A DNA stretch of 64,000 nucleotides, from assembly GCF_000756655.1 (NCBI RefSeq), contig NZ_ARXU01000011.1, forward strand, positions 61,443 to 125,442. Reading direction: 5' to 3'. Both the position numbers and the translations under genes were made by a program. Of this stretch, positions 35,486-43,230 are shown in pieces (the first letter of the stretch is position 1; the number at the start of each line of letters is the position of its first letter). A model generated the notes under the pieces. The model was not told where the DNA came from, did no database searches, and saw only the letters and a program-made list of their open reading frames with translations. The DNA is from Alcanivorax jadensis T9 (lineage in GTDB: Bacteria; Pseudomonadota; Gammaproteobacteria; Pseudomonadales; Alcanivoracaceae).

Positions 35486-36190
35486 ATGAAAAACGTATTT
35501 GGTCTGAAGAAAACCGTTTTGGCCGCTTCCATCGTGGCTGCCAGCCTGGCTCCGGCCATCGCTGCTGCTGAAGTCAGTGGTACCCTGGGCGCTTCCAGCC
35601 AGTACTTGTGGCGTGGTCAGCAACTGACCGACGGCGCTGCGGTGTACGGTAGCGTTGACTACTCCCACACTTCCGGTCTGTACGCTGGTGCCTGGGCATC
35701 TTCTGAAACCGACGACACCGAGTACGACCTGTACGCCGGTTTCGGTGGCGAGATTGAAGGTCTGAGCTACGACATCAGCTACATCGACTATAATTACACG
35801 ACCGGTGGCACCACTGCGCCGGACCCGGCTTCCAGCGCGGACTTTGAGGAAGTCCATCTTGGTCTAGGCTTTGCCGGTTTCAGCGCTGATGCTTTCATCG
35901 GTGTTGGCGAAGTTGGCCGTGGCGACGATGCCGTAGACTACAAAGATGACTACTTTGCGCTGGGCTACGGCTACGACAAATACGGCATTAGCGCAGGTTA
36001 TTACGATTACGACGGTGACCCTGAGGTAGACGGCACTCTCGCAGATTACACGCACGTGGATCTCAGCTACGCCGTTACCGAGCAATTCACCTTCACGGCA
36101 TCCAAGATCGTAGATCAGGAAGACGTGAATGGCGTCGACACTTGGGATGACGACGTAGTATTGAGCGTTGCCTACGAGTTCGCTCTGTAA
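35486..36190 (+). CDS. TorF family putative porin (TIGR02001)
   Basis: 234 residues: signal peptide (about 1-27, ending AIAAA), then EVSGTLGASSQYLWRGQQ, the hallmark start of TorF-type porins, and a Tyr/Asp-rich barrel (alternating YAGAWASS, YDLYAGFGG, YDISYIDYNY). It ends in VAYEFAL. I chose the ATG at 35486 because it has AGAGGG upstream and begins the signal peptide. Members are often next to glnK-amtB; here it stands alone but has a sigma-54 promoter and NtrC-like sites. Probably a nitrogen-regulated outer membrane channel. Confidence 0.9.
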   Translation: MKNVFGLKKTVLAASIVAASLAPAIAAAEVSGTLGASSQYLWRGQQLTDGAAVYGSVDYSHTSGLYAGAWASSETDDTEYDLYAGFGGEIEGLSYDISYIDYNYTTGGTTAPDPASSADFEEVHLGLGFAGFSADAFIGVGEVGRGDDAVDYKDDYFALGYGYDKYGISAGYYDYDGDPEVDGTLADYTHVDLSYAVTEQFTFTASKIVDQEDVNGVDTWDDDVVLSVAYEFAL

Positions 36191-36229
36191 GCACCAAGAA
36201 AACGGGCGGCTCACGCCGCTCACTGTTTA

Positions 36230-36287
36230 ACGCCGCGGGGCTCTCCCTGGTCCTCGCAAACACGCAAGCAACCCCGCGGCGTCTTTT
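36230..36287 (+). terminator. Rho-independent terminator after the TorF-like porin gene
   Basis: Stem ACGCCGCGGGG / CCCCGCGGCGT (36230-36240 with 36272-36282) is followed by CTTTTT. A smaller GGCGGC/GCCGC hairpin precedes it at 36204-36220. Confidence 0.88.
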
Positions 36288-36338
36288 TACCTTCCACGCA
36301 ACATCCCCCGCGCTTCAGGCAACACGCCAAACCTGTCG

Positions 36339-37277
36339 TTACCTCTCTGCAGAAAAGTACACTACCAGCGCATCATGATCCGATACCGGCGCCACCCCCT
36401 GGCTGCCATAGAGGCTGTTATAGCGACCTGCATTGCCACGGCTTACCGCCATTGTGCTGACAGACGTTTCCAAATCCGGTGACACCCAGATATGGTCCAG
36501 GGCCTGTGGTCGGCAACGGTGACGAAAACTGTAACGTTCCCGCTTCGGCAGCCGTTGCCACAGATTGAACAGACCGGATTGCGCAAAACGTCTATAGCTT
36601 GCCGAGATACGCCCGGCGCCCCAGGTGCTGTTGAAATCACCGGCCATTATCAACGGCACACTCTGCTCAATGGCCCAGCTGGCCAGCAACGCGGCCTGAC
36701 GCTGCCTTTTTTGCCGAACCCGTGACTTGTGCAGACCTCGCGCACTACGCAAGTGCACGACGACCAACTGCAACTGCCGAGGAGAGCGCACAGTCACGTG
36801 CAAGGGCGGACGGGAAAACAGTGAGTGGCCGTGAAATTCCTGCTCCGCAAACAGGCTTTCTACCGACACAATCCGTACCGGCTGCCGATAAAGCAGCCCC
36901 ACATCCATGCCGGAAGGGTCATTGCCCTCTTTCAGTGCGACGCGGTAACGCCAGCCGTGCCTGGCAAGGCGTACCGCCAGGGCCTCGAGTAACTCACGAT
37001 TTTCCACTTCCTGAACAGCCAGCATATGGGGCGCCTGCAAAGGGCCGGCAATAAACCCAGCCAGCGCCTGTATTCGCCTGTTCAACACAGCCTCGGAAAG
37101 CGGTTCATCCAGCCGGCTGTCTTTGCGGGTATCGCGAAGCCGCCACAGGTTCAGCGTCGCCAGAGTCCATTCATCCGCTGCGGGGGCGGGCACACCACGG
37201 TCGGGAGCAAGGCCTCGGCAATCCGCCCACAGCCCGGTCGCAACCAGCAAACATAAACAAAAAATCAGATATCGCAT
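36339..37277 (-). CDS. Endonuclease/exonuclease/phosphatase (EEP) family protein, exported
   Basis: 312 residues from the ATG at 37277. A signal peptide (about 1-19) precedes DCRGLAPD. The EEP/DNase I-like fold shows LATLNLWRL (catalytic Asn), AVQEVEN (metal-binding Glu), MDVGLLYRQ, VVHLRS, MAGDFNST (Asp-Phe-Asn) and SDHDALVVYF (catalytic His). All catalytic blocks are intact. Exported, so it may be a secreted nuclease or a phosphodiesterase/phosphatase; specificity unknown. Confidence 0.9.
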   Translation of the reverse strand: MRYLIFCLCLLVATGLWADCRGLAPDRGVPAPAADEWTLATLNLWRLRDTRKDSRLDEPLSEAVLNRRIQALAGFIAGPLQAPHMLAVQEVENRELLEALAVRLARHGWRYRVALKEGNDPSGMDVGLLYRQPVRIVSVESLFAEQEFHGHSLFSRPPLHVTVRSPRQLQLVVVHLRSARGLHKSRVRQKRQRQAALLASWAIEQSVPLIMAGDFNSTWGAGRISASYRRFAQSGLFNLWQRLPKRERYSFRHRCRPQALDHIWVSPDLETSVSTMAVSRGNAGRYNSLYGSQGVAPVSDHDALVVYFSAER

Positions 37278-37496
37278 GCAGGCAGTGTATGAACGCCTAG
37301 CACATCGCAACAGTAGAAAACGCGGAGGTTTGTGTAGGAAAAGAGGACGAGATATAAGACACACCCGAAATGCTGCGTGGCCGAGCGTCAAGCTTTCGGC
37401 GTCAGCTAAAAGACCTTCGCGAATTAGCGGAAACTGGCTTGCCCCGGAACTTGCTTCCGGATGACAGGCCCCTGAACCCCTGACCGCAGCCAATAG
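37278..37496. other. Intergenic stretch without a recognised feature
   Basis: About 220 bases between the EEP gene start and the long perfect inverted repeat. It should hold the EEP promoter. I see nothing else. Confidence 0.4.
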
Positions 37497-37581
37497 CGTA
37501 GGGTGCCACTGAGCCTAAGGCGAACTGCACCGATCCGGCGTTTGATGGTGCAGTTCGCCTTAGGCTCAGTGGCACCCTACG
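37497..37581. repeat. Perfect 35-bp inverted repeat
   Basis: Arms at 37497-37531 (starting CGTAGGGTGCCACTGAGCCT) and 37547-37581 are complementary at all 35 positions; the loop is 15 bases. GTAGGGTGC-type hairpins of this kind are widespread in bacterial intergenic DNA, but perfect arms of this length are unusual. No T-run adjoins it. Confidence 0.97.
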
Positions 37582-37608
37582 TTTTGCATCTATGCGAGGT
37601 TTGCGATC

Positions 37609-37634
37609 AAAAAAAGCCCGCCAATGAGGCGGGC
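37609..37634 (-). terminator. Rho-independent terminator of the SCO-PCuAC operon
   Basis: On the minus strand, GCCCGCC-TCATT-GGCGGGC is followed by seven Ts. It lies ~30 bases after the stop of the last gene. Confidence 0.92.
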
Positions 37635-37663
37635 AAGGGGTATGTGAACAACAACAGAAAACG

Positions 37664-38071
37664 TCAGGGTCGATAGACCACTTTCAGGTCCGGGGTCACC
37701 AGTGATGCATCCAGATAACCGACAAAGTTACGGTTGCTGCCCACCAGCATAACCATCTCCTGTTCACTGGAGACTTCCCGGGGCGGCATGCCCCGGCCGG
37801 TAAAGATCATCCTCGCCCAATAACTTTTCATCTGCTCGGCGCTCTTGCCGAGCACCTGCTGGTAAAAACCATCTCGAGCACGGCCCCGTGACGGCAAGTC
37901 CAGCGGTTTCACCGAGACACCGGATACCCGGCGGGTCTGGCCATTGAAGATCTGTCGCACTTCATCCTGAGTCAGTGCATCGAGACCGCTGTTGGCGGAC
38001 ACCACCACCACCGGTTCTGCCTGGGCCGCTGCCGCCAGCATCAGGAGGAATGAAAATAGTATTTTTTTCAT
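37664..38071 (-). CDS. PstS-like small periplasmic binding protein
   Basis: 135 residues from the ATG at 38071, with GGGGGA seven bases upstream. Signal peptide (about 1-19, ending AAAQA). The mature part (VVVSANSGLDALTQDEVRQI, then an IFNGQ, a Ser/Arg-rich loop, and SYWARMIFTGRGMPP) fits the short phosphate ABC-transporter substrate-binding-like proteins. No permease gene is adjacent. Last gene of the minus-strand run with the porin, PCuAC and SCO. Confidence 0.85.
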   Translation of the reverse strand: MKKILFSFLLMLAAAAQAEPVVVVSANSGLDALTQDEVRQIFNGQTRRVSGVSVKPLDLPSRGRARDGFYQQVLGKSAEQMKSYWARMIFTGRGMPPREVSSEQEMVMLVGSNRNFVGYLDASLVTPDLKVVYRP

Positions 38072-38083
38072 GGTCATTCCCCC

Positions 38084-39322
38084 TTAAAAAACCAGATCCG
38101 CACTGAGGCGAATCACCGTGGCATGATCGTCTTCAAGCTGGCCACCGTCGGTGAAGAAGAACCCCGACGTAGTAACATCACTATCGGAAAAATCGTAGTA
38201 ATAACTCACCTCCCCTTTCAGGGCGATGGAATCAGTGAGGGAATAGCGCAGCCCACCGGTCCAGCTCTTCTGTTGTTCCGCCAGGCCATTATTCAGGGCA
38301 GCCGGAAGGCTGCTATCCAGATCACGAGGCGTCACTTCTGCCCAGGTGACCATGGGCATCCACTTGCCCAGGTATTTGCCCACTGTGACGTAGCCACTCT
38401 CGCTGCTCGGGTACCAGTTACCAAAATCCAGCCGCGCCTTTTCCACGGAGAAAAACCAGCTACCGTCATCGTATTGCAGACCGACACCCGCAAAATAGGT
38501 ATAAACATCATCAAAGGAGAGACCCAGGACGGCAGGCGGAAAACCAAGGGCACCTTGCAAGTCCTGCTGGCTGACGGAAACGTCAGCAGCGGTGTAGGCG
38601 GCTCTCGCCGTCCAGTTACGCCAGTAGCTGGTAAAGTTCACACCGCTCAGGTCATCGGCCTGGAACTGGGCATTGGCCACACGCTCACCGCCATCCACGG
38701 TACTGGAACCCCAGAACCCGGAAAGACGATGTGACACGGGCCCGCTGGTGAAACGCCAGGAGGCTTCTACCGCCTCCATGGTTTTCACCGGTGCCAGTTG
38801 ATACACCTCCGCCGGCAAGCTGGCCCACGGGTAGGCATAGCCCACATCGATGTATTGGGAATGCATGTAGAACGGCGCCACGATACGCCCCGCTTTCATG
38901 CTCACAGAATCGCTGACCTGATAATCCAGATAGGCCCACTGCAATTCCGCATTGAATTCGTCATCGCCGGACGCAAACAGCTGCACTACAGCTTCCGCCC
39001 GTTCGCTGAGTTCGGCATTAAACTGCACGCCAGCGCGAGTCAGGGAATCATGGCTCCATTTATCACTGGCGCCATCGATGTAGCTGGCAGAACCAGAGGT
39101 GGTGTCCACCTCGGCCCGGGACATACCCGCGGAGAGAAAACCGTTGATACGGATCCGGTCAGCAGCATCGCTGAGGGTATTATCAAACTGCTGCTTTTCG
39201 AGCTGTTCCAGGCGCTGCTCATAGTCCTGCAGCCTCTGCTGGACATCACTTTCCGAAGTCTGGGCCCAGGCCGGGCTCGCACTCAGGGACGCACCCAGCA
39301 TCACGGATAATGCCTTTCTCAT
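38084..39322 (-). CDS. Outer membrane porin-like protein with N-terminal coiled coil
   Basis: 412 residues: signal peptide (about 1-20, ending PAWAQ), a short coiled coil (DVQQRLQDYEQRLEQLEKQQ), then a beta barrel with RINGFLSAG, MKAGRIVAPFYM and a C-terminal Phe (LSADLVF). This layout is seen in DcaP-like and carbohydrate-type porins. Gene spacing (7 bases before the PBP-like gene) implies co-transcription. The permeant is unknown; given the operon, a copper or phosphate link is possible. Confidence 0.85.
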   Translation of the reverse strand: MRKALSVMLGASLSASPAWAQTSESDVQQRLQDYEQRLEQLEKQQFDNTLSDAADRIRINGFLSAGMSRAEVDTTSGSASYIDGASDKWSHDSLTRAGVQFNAELSERAEAVVQLFASGDDEFNAELQWAYLDYQVSDSVSMKAGRIVAPFYMHSQYIDVGYAYPWASLPAEVYQLAPVKTMEAVEASWRFTSGPVSHRLSGFWGSSTVDGGERVANAQFQADDLSGVNFTSYWRNWTARAAYTAADVSVSQQDLQGALGFPPAVLGLSFDDVYTYFAGVGLQYDDGSWFFSVEKARLDFGNWYPSSESGYVTVGKYLGKWMPMVTWAEVTPRDLDSSLPAALNNGLAEQQKSWTGGLRYSLTDSIALKGEVSYYYDFSDSDVTTSGFFFTDGGQLEDDHATVIRLSADLVF

Positions 39323-39405
39323 AGATCCCCCACGCTTTTATAGCCGTTTTAACCATACAACGACTACGAATAAAGCATGGCATTATCCGCAAAAAGAAAC
39401 CGGGT

Positions 39406-39852
39406 TCAACCGTCAGATTGGGACGCCCGTTTTACCGGGAACGCCGCGCAGGCGTCCTGCCCGCCATTCAGATGAAAGCAGATATCCACCTTGTCACCGG
39501 GAGCCGGGACCTGTGTGAGCTTCATCAGCATCAAATGCTTGTCCCCCGGTGCCAGCACCACACTGTCTCCGGCAGGGATTTCCAGGTGATGCAGGTGCAC
39601 CATCCTGCGGCTGCCGTCCGCGGCGGTTTCCACATCATGCAGCATGGTGTGGCCGGCAACAGGAGTACTGACACCGGTGATGGTCACGGTATCCTCGCCA
39701 GTATTGTTCAACGTCACATAGCCCGCCATGGTCGGCGACACCGGCGGTACCGCGCGTAACCAGGGATCGGAAAACGTCAGCTCCGCATGGGCGGGCACGG
39801 CAAGGGCCAGCACCGCGCCTGCCAACAGAGTTTTAAAGCAGGCTCTTGGCAT
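39406..39852 (-). CDS. PCu(A)C copper chaperone
   Basis: 148 residues: signal peptide (about 1-23, ending VPAHA), then the cupredoxin-like PCuAC domain. Copper ligands of the family pattern H(M)x10Mx21HxM are visible as HTMLHDVE, RRMVHLHHLE and GDKHLMLMKL. Delivers Cu(I) to the CuA site of oxidase subunit II, together with SCO. It starts 20 bases inside the end of the SCO gene, so the two are coupled. The oxidase genes themselves are 32 kb away. Confidence 0.94.
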   Translation of the reverse strand: MPRACFKTLLAGAVLALAVPAHAELTFSDPWLRAVPPVSPTMAGYVTLNNTGEDTVTITGVSTPVAGHTMLHDVETAADGSRRMVHLHHLEIPAGDSVVLAPGDKHLMLMKLTQVPAPGDKVDICFHLNGGQDACAAFPVKRASQSDG

Positions 39853-40399
39853 CAGTTACCACCTCGTCAATGGTGAAATCCGCCGGGTAGAGTTTGCGCA
39901 CCCGACCCTGGTCGTCCAATAGATAAATATAGTCACTGTGAGTGAACAGGTAATCCTGCTCCTCCTGATCCTTGATAAACACCACCCCGTATTGCGTTGC
40001 CACCTCGCGGATTTCCGCCAGGCTGCCGGTCAGGCCGATGATGTCCGCCTTGAACCAGGGCAGATACTCATTCAGGTGCTCGGCTGTATCCCGCTCCGGG
40101 TCGAAGGTAATAAACACAGGCTGTACCTGGTCCGCTTCACCGGCCTCTTGCAACTGCCGATAAACCTGGGCCACCCGGGCCAGCACCGCCGGGCAGATGT
40201 CCGGACAATGGGTGTAACCGAAGAACAGGATGGATACCTTGCCCTTGAGCTGTGCCTGGCTGAAAGGCTCGCCGTTGTGGTCAGTTAGTGTAAACTCACC
40301 ACCCAGCCTTGTATTGACTGGTAAGTCGCTTTCCTGCTTGCCACAGCCGGCAACCAGAAGGGCCAGAAGCAATGGCAGGATGTACGGCAGTTTTCGCAT
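39833..40399 (-). CDS. SCO1/SenC family copper protein, lipoprotein
   Basis: 188 residues with a lipoprotein signal peptide (lipobox LVAGC, Cys19) and the thioredoxin-like domain. The copper motif YTHCPDICP (Cys65, Cys69) and the distal His in YLFTHSDYIYLLD are intact. SCO assembles CuA in oxidase subunit II. In pseudomonads a SCO gene follows ctaB; here it lies with PCuAC, well away from the oxidase locus. GGAGAG precedes the ATG. First gene of the four-gene minus-strand run. Confidence 0.95.
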   Translation of the reverse strand: MRKLPYILPLLLALLVAGCGKQESDLPVNTRLGGEFTLTDHNGEPFSQAQLKGKVSILFFGYTHCPDICPAVLARVAQVYRQLQEAGEADQVQPVFITFDPERDTAEHLNEYLPWFKADIIGLTGSLAEIREVATQYGVVFIKDQEEQDYLFTHSDYIYLLDDQGRVRKLYPADFTIDEVVTDAKSLL

Positions 40400-40490
40400 G
40401 ATCTCTCCGGTTGGTATAATCCGCGCCCATTTAAGCGGACTCTAATTGCAGCCGCGCCCATTTTCCCTCTATTCAACGGTTAGGCAACCC

Positions 40491-41828
40491 ATGGCACGCA
40501 AGCTTTTCATTCAGACCCACGGCTGCCAGATGAACGAGTACGATTCCACTCGTATGGTGGACCTGCTCGAATCCAGCCACGGCCTGGAGCCCACCGACAA
40601 TCCGGAAGAAGCGGACGTATTGCTGCTCAACACCTGCTCGATCCGGGAAAAAGCCCAGGAAAAGGTCTTCCACCAGCTGGGCCGCTGGAAAAAGCTCAAG
40701 GACGCCAACCCGGACATGGTAATCGCGGTAGGCGGCTGCGTGGCCAGCCAGGAAGGCGATGCCATCCGTGACCGGGCCCCCTACGTGGACGTGGTGTTCG
40801 GCCCGCAGACCCTGCACCGCCTGCCCGGCCTGATTACCCAGGCCGCCACCACCCGCAAACTGGCCATCGATGTGACCTTTCCGGAAGTGGAAAAGTTCGA
40901 CAACCTGCCGGAACCCAGCGTCGACGGCCCCAGTGCCTTTGTCTCGATCATGGAAGGCTGCTCCAAGTACTGCACCTTCTGTGTGGTGCCCTACACCCGC
41001 GGTGAGGAAGTCAGTCGCCCGGTGCAGCCAGTGCTGAAGGAAGTGGAACACCTGGCTGAGATGGGCGTGCGCGAGGTGAACCTGCTGGGCCAGAACGTGA
41101 ATGCCTACCGGGGTGTGGGCGCCGACGGCGACACCCTGGACCTGGCCGACCTGATCCGGCTGATCCGCGACATCGACGGTATCGATCGCATCCGTTACAC
41201 CACCAGCCACCCGGTGGAGTTTTCCGACGCCCTGATTCAGGTCTATGAGGATGTACCGGAACTGGTCAGCCACCTGCACCTGCCGGTGCAATCCGGCTCG
41301 GACCGTATTCTTGCCATGATGAAGCGCAACCACATGGTGCTGGAATACAAGAGCAAGTTGCGCAAGCTCAAGCGCATCCGCCCGGACATTTCCTTCAGCT
41401 CCGATTTCATCATCGGCTTTCCCGGGGAAACCGATCGGGACTTCGAAGATACCATGAATCTGATCCACGACATCGGCTTCGACATGTCCTTCAGCTTCAT
41501 CTATAGCGCCCGCCCCGGCACACCGGCGGCGGACCTGCCCGATGATGTGCCCATGGAGGTGAAGAAACAGCGCCTGGCGATTCTGCAGCAGCGCATCACC
41601 CAGAACGTGCAGGACATTTCCCGCAAGATGGTGGGCAGCACCCAAAGAATTCTGGTGGATGGTTTCTCCAAGAAAGACCCGGGCCAGCTCAAGGGCCGCA
41701 CGGAGAACAACCGGGTGGTTAACTTCCGCAGCGATGATACCGACCTGATCGGCAAATTCGTGGACATCACCATCGACCAGGCCTACAGCAACTCTCTGCT
41801 CGGCAGCGACCCGCGCAACCCGGGCTGA
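40491..41828 (+). CDS. miaB: tRNA-2-methylthio-N6-dimethylallyladenosine synthase MiaB
   Basis: 445 residues. Radical-SAM methylthiotransferase acting on i6A37 of tRNA. N-terminal cluster ligands Cys12, Cys49 and Cys83; radical-[11 protein letters not shown] with Cys157, Cys161 and Cys164; C-terminal TRAM domain (about 380-445). I chose the ATG at 40491, which begins the family-typical [19 protein letters not shown]; an upstream reading adds residues with no similarity. It is divergent from SCO. Confidence 0.97.
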   Translation: MARKLFIQTHGCQMNEYDSTRMVDLLESSHGLEPTDNPEEADVLLLNTCSIREKAQEKVFHQLGRWKKLKDANPDMVIAVGGCVASQEGDAIRDRAPYVDVVFGPQTLHRLPGLITQAATTRKLAIDVTFPEVEKFDNLPEPSVDGPSAFVSIMEGCSKYCTFCVVPYTRGEEVSRPVQPVLKEVEHLAEMGVREVNLLGQNVNAYRGVGADGDTLDLADLIRLIRDIDGIDRIRYTTSHPVEFSDALIQVYEDVPELVSHLHLPVQSGSDRILAMMKRNHMVLEYKSKLRKLKRIRPDISFSSDFIIGFPGETDRDFEDTMNLIHDIGFDMSFSFIYSARPGTPAADLPDDVPMEVKKQRLAILQQRITQNVQDISRKMVGSTQRILVDGFSKKDPGQLKGRTENNRVVNFRSDDTDLIGKFVDITIDQAYSNSLLGSDPRNPG

Positions 41829-41859
41829 CCCCAGGTTGCAACGTTGCCTGCTGCGCGGC

Positions 41860-42549
41860 CTAAATCGCCACCGCCCGGCCAATGAACAGGACCGGCCCGG
41901 TGGGTCGGTCAGCCGGGGAGCCACCCGGCGGCTCCAGCGTCAGTTCAAACAGCTGGCCACTCTCCACACCGCCCACGCGGCTGGCCGGTAACACCAACGA
42001 CTCACCCGGCTGCACCAGCCCAAGGGAACGGGGGCCCAGTGCCGGGTCCGACAGGGTCCAGAACTGGACACTGCGATCCGCCGGATACTCACTCTCTGAC
42101 AGCGGCGTCAGCTGCAAGTCTCCCTGCGCAGACACGGTCACTCTCCAGCCCGGGCTGGCGGCCTCACCCGGTGCCTGCAGCACCACGGTGTAAACCGGCG
42201 CCGGCACCCGCAGTGGCCCCAGCAGCAACACCACCGCCACCAACAAGGCAACACTGACGGTTCTCCAGAGCGTCAGGCTCTGCCACAACCATTGCCAGTC
42301 GAATCGACCACGGGAGTCCTCCGAGGCGGTTCGCCGGGAAATCTCTCGCCATAGTCGCGGCGGCAGCGGTACCGGTTCCAGCAACTCCGCCGCCCCCAAC
42401 CAATGCTCCCGCCAATGGTTGGCCAGGCTCGCAGCGTCGTCGTCCTGTTCCAACCACTGCTCGATCTCTGCCGACTGCTCACGGGAATGCAGGCCGAGGA
42501 CATACTCGGCAACCAACAGACGCTGTGCTTCAGGCTGTTCCGGAATCAT
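41860..42549 (-). CDS. Anti-sigma factor (RskA-like) of the ECF pair
   Basis: 229 residues from the ATG at 42549, which overlaps the sigma stop (ATGA). A cytoplasmic zinc-less anti-sigma domain (about 1-75, with LLVAEYVLGLHS as in RskA-type ASD), one membrane helix (about 95-112), then a periplasmic domain with YTVVLQAPGEAASPGW and an anti-sigma-K-like end. It should hold the ECF factor at the membrane until a periplasmic signal arrives. It ends 32 bases from miaB, convergent. Confidence 0.9.
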   Translation of the reverse strand: MIPEQPEAQRLLVAEYVLGLHSREQSAEIEQWLEQDDDAASLANHWREHWLGAAELLEPVPLPPRLWREISRRTASEDSRGRFDWQWLWQSLTLWRTVSVALLVAVVLLLGPLRVPAPVYTVVLQAPGEAASPGWRVTVSAQGDLQLTPLSESEYPADRSVQFWTLSDPALGPRSLGLVQPGESLVLPASRVGGVESGQLFELTLEPPGGSPADRPTGPVLFIGRAVAI

Positions 42550-43100
42550 AGTCGCAGACACTCCTGCAGCCCTTTCAACCCGGATCGAACCCGGCTCTTG
42601 ATGGTGCCCAGGGGAATGGCCAGGGTTTCGGCAATCTGCTCGTAGGTAAACCCCTGGTAGAACGCCATAAGAATGGGGCGACGACGATCCATCTGCATTC
42701 CTTGCAGGCAATTGATGATCGCACGTCGTTGATCGTCCTCCACCGAGCATTGCTCTGGGGAGGGGCCCGAATCAGGCCATTGGTCCCCTGGCAGGGGCTC
42801 GAACGCATCACGTCGGGAACGGTGGTGTTGATTGATCAAGCGATATCGCAATAATCCAAACAGCCAGGTCCGCGCGCAGCCTCGCTGGCTCTGAAAGCGC
42901 CTGGCATTTTCCCAGACCTGGATGAAAGTATCCTGCAAGGCATCCTCAGCCAGTGATGACTCGCCGGTAAATCGGCGCGCCAACGCCAACATGCGCGGAG
43001 CTTCGTTGAGGTAAAGCTGATGAAAAGCCTGCCGGTCGCCACTGGCACATGCCCGTAACAGGACATTGCCTTCTTCCAGCTCAGCGCGTGAATCGTCCAT
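42546..43100 (-). CDS. ECF RNA polymerase sigma factor
   Basis: 184 residues from the ATG at 43100. Region 2 (FHQLYLNEAPRMLALARRFT, SLAEDALQDTFIQVWENARRF) and region 4 (LMAFYQGFTYEQIAETLAI with PLGTIKSRVRSGL) are complete. Translation is coupled to the anti-sigma gene. A terminator (43170-43198) separates it from the upstream lipoprotein gene, so the pair has its own promoter. Probably responds to envelope or oxidative stress, like RskA-linked factors; the regulon is unknown. Confidence 0.93.
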   Translation of the reverse strand: MDDSRAELEEGNVLLRACASGDRQAFHQLYLNEAPRMLALARRFTGESSLAEDALQDTFIQVWENARRFQSQRGCARTWLFGLLRYRLINQHHRSRRDAFEPLPGDQWPDSGPSPEQCSVEDDQRRAIINCLQGMQMDRRRPILMAFYQGFTYEQIAETLAIPLGTIKSRVRSGLKGLQECLRL

Positions 43101-43169
43101 GAACCTGCGTATCCAGTAAGAAGCAGAATGAAGATGATTCACCAGAGTACGAGAAGAATGTGTCAACAA

Positions 43170-43198
43170 GAGGAAAACCGGGCCGCCGAAGCGGCCCG
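43170..43198 (-). terminator. Rho-independent terminator of the beta-propeller lipoprotein gene
   Basis: On the minus strand, CGGGCCGC-TTCG-GCGGCCCG is followed by GTTTTCCTCTT. It lies ~35 bases after the lipoprotein stop and before the sigma gene. Confidence 0.8.
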
Positions 43199-43230
43199 AT
43201 ACAGGGAGCGGGAAAAGTGCTCCCCCGTGC

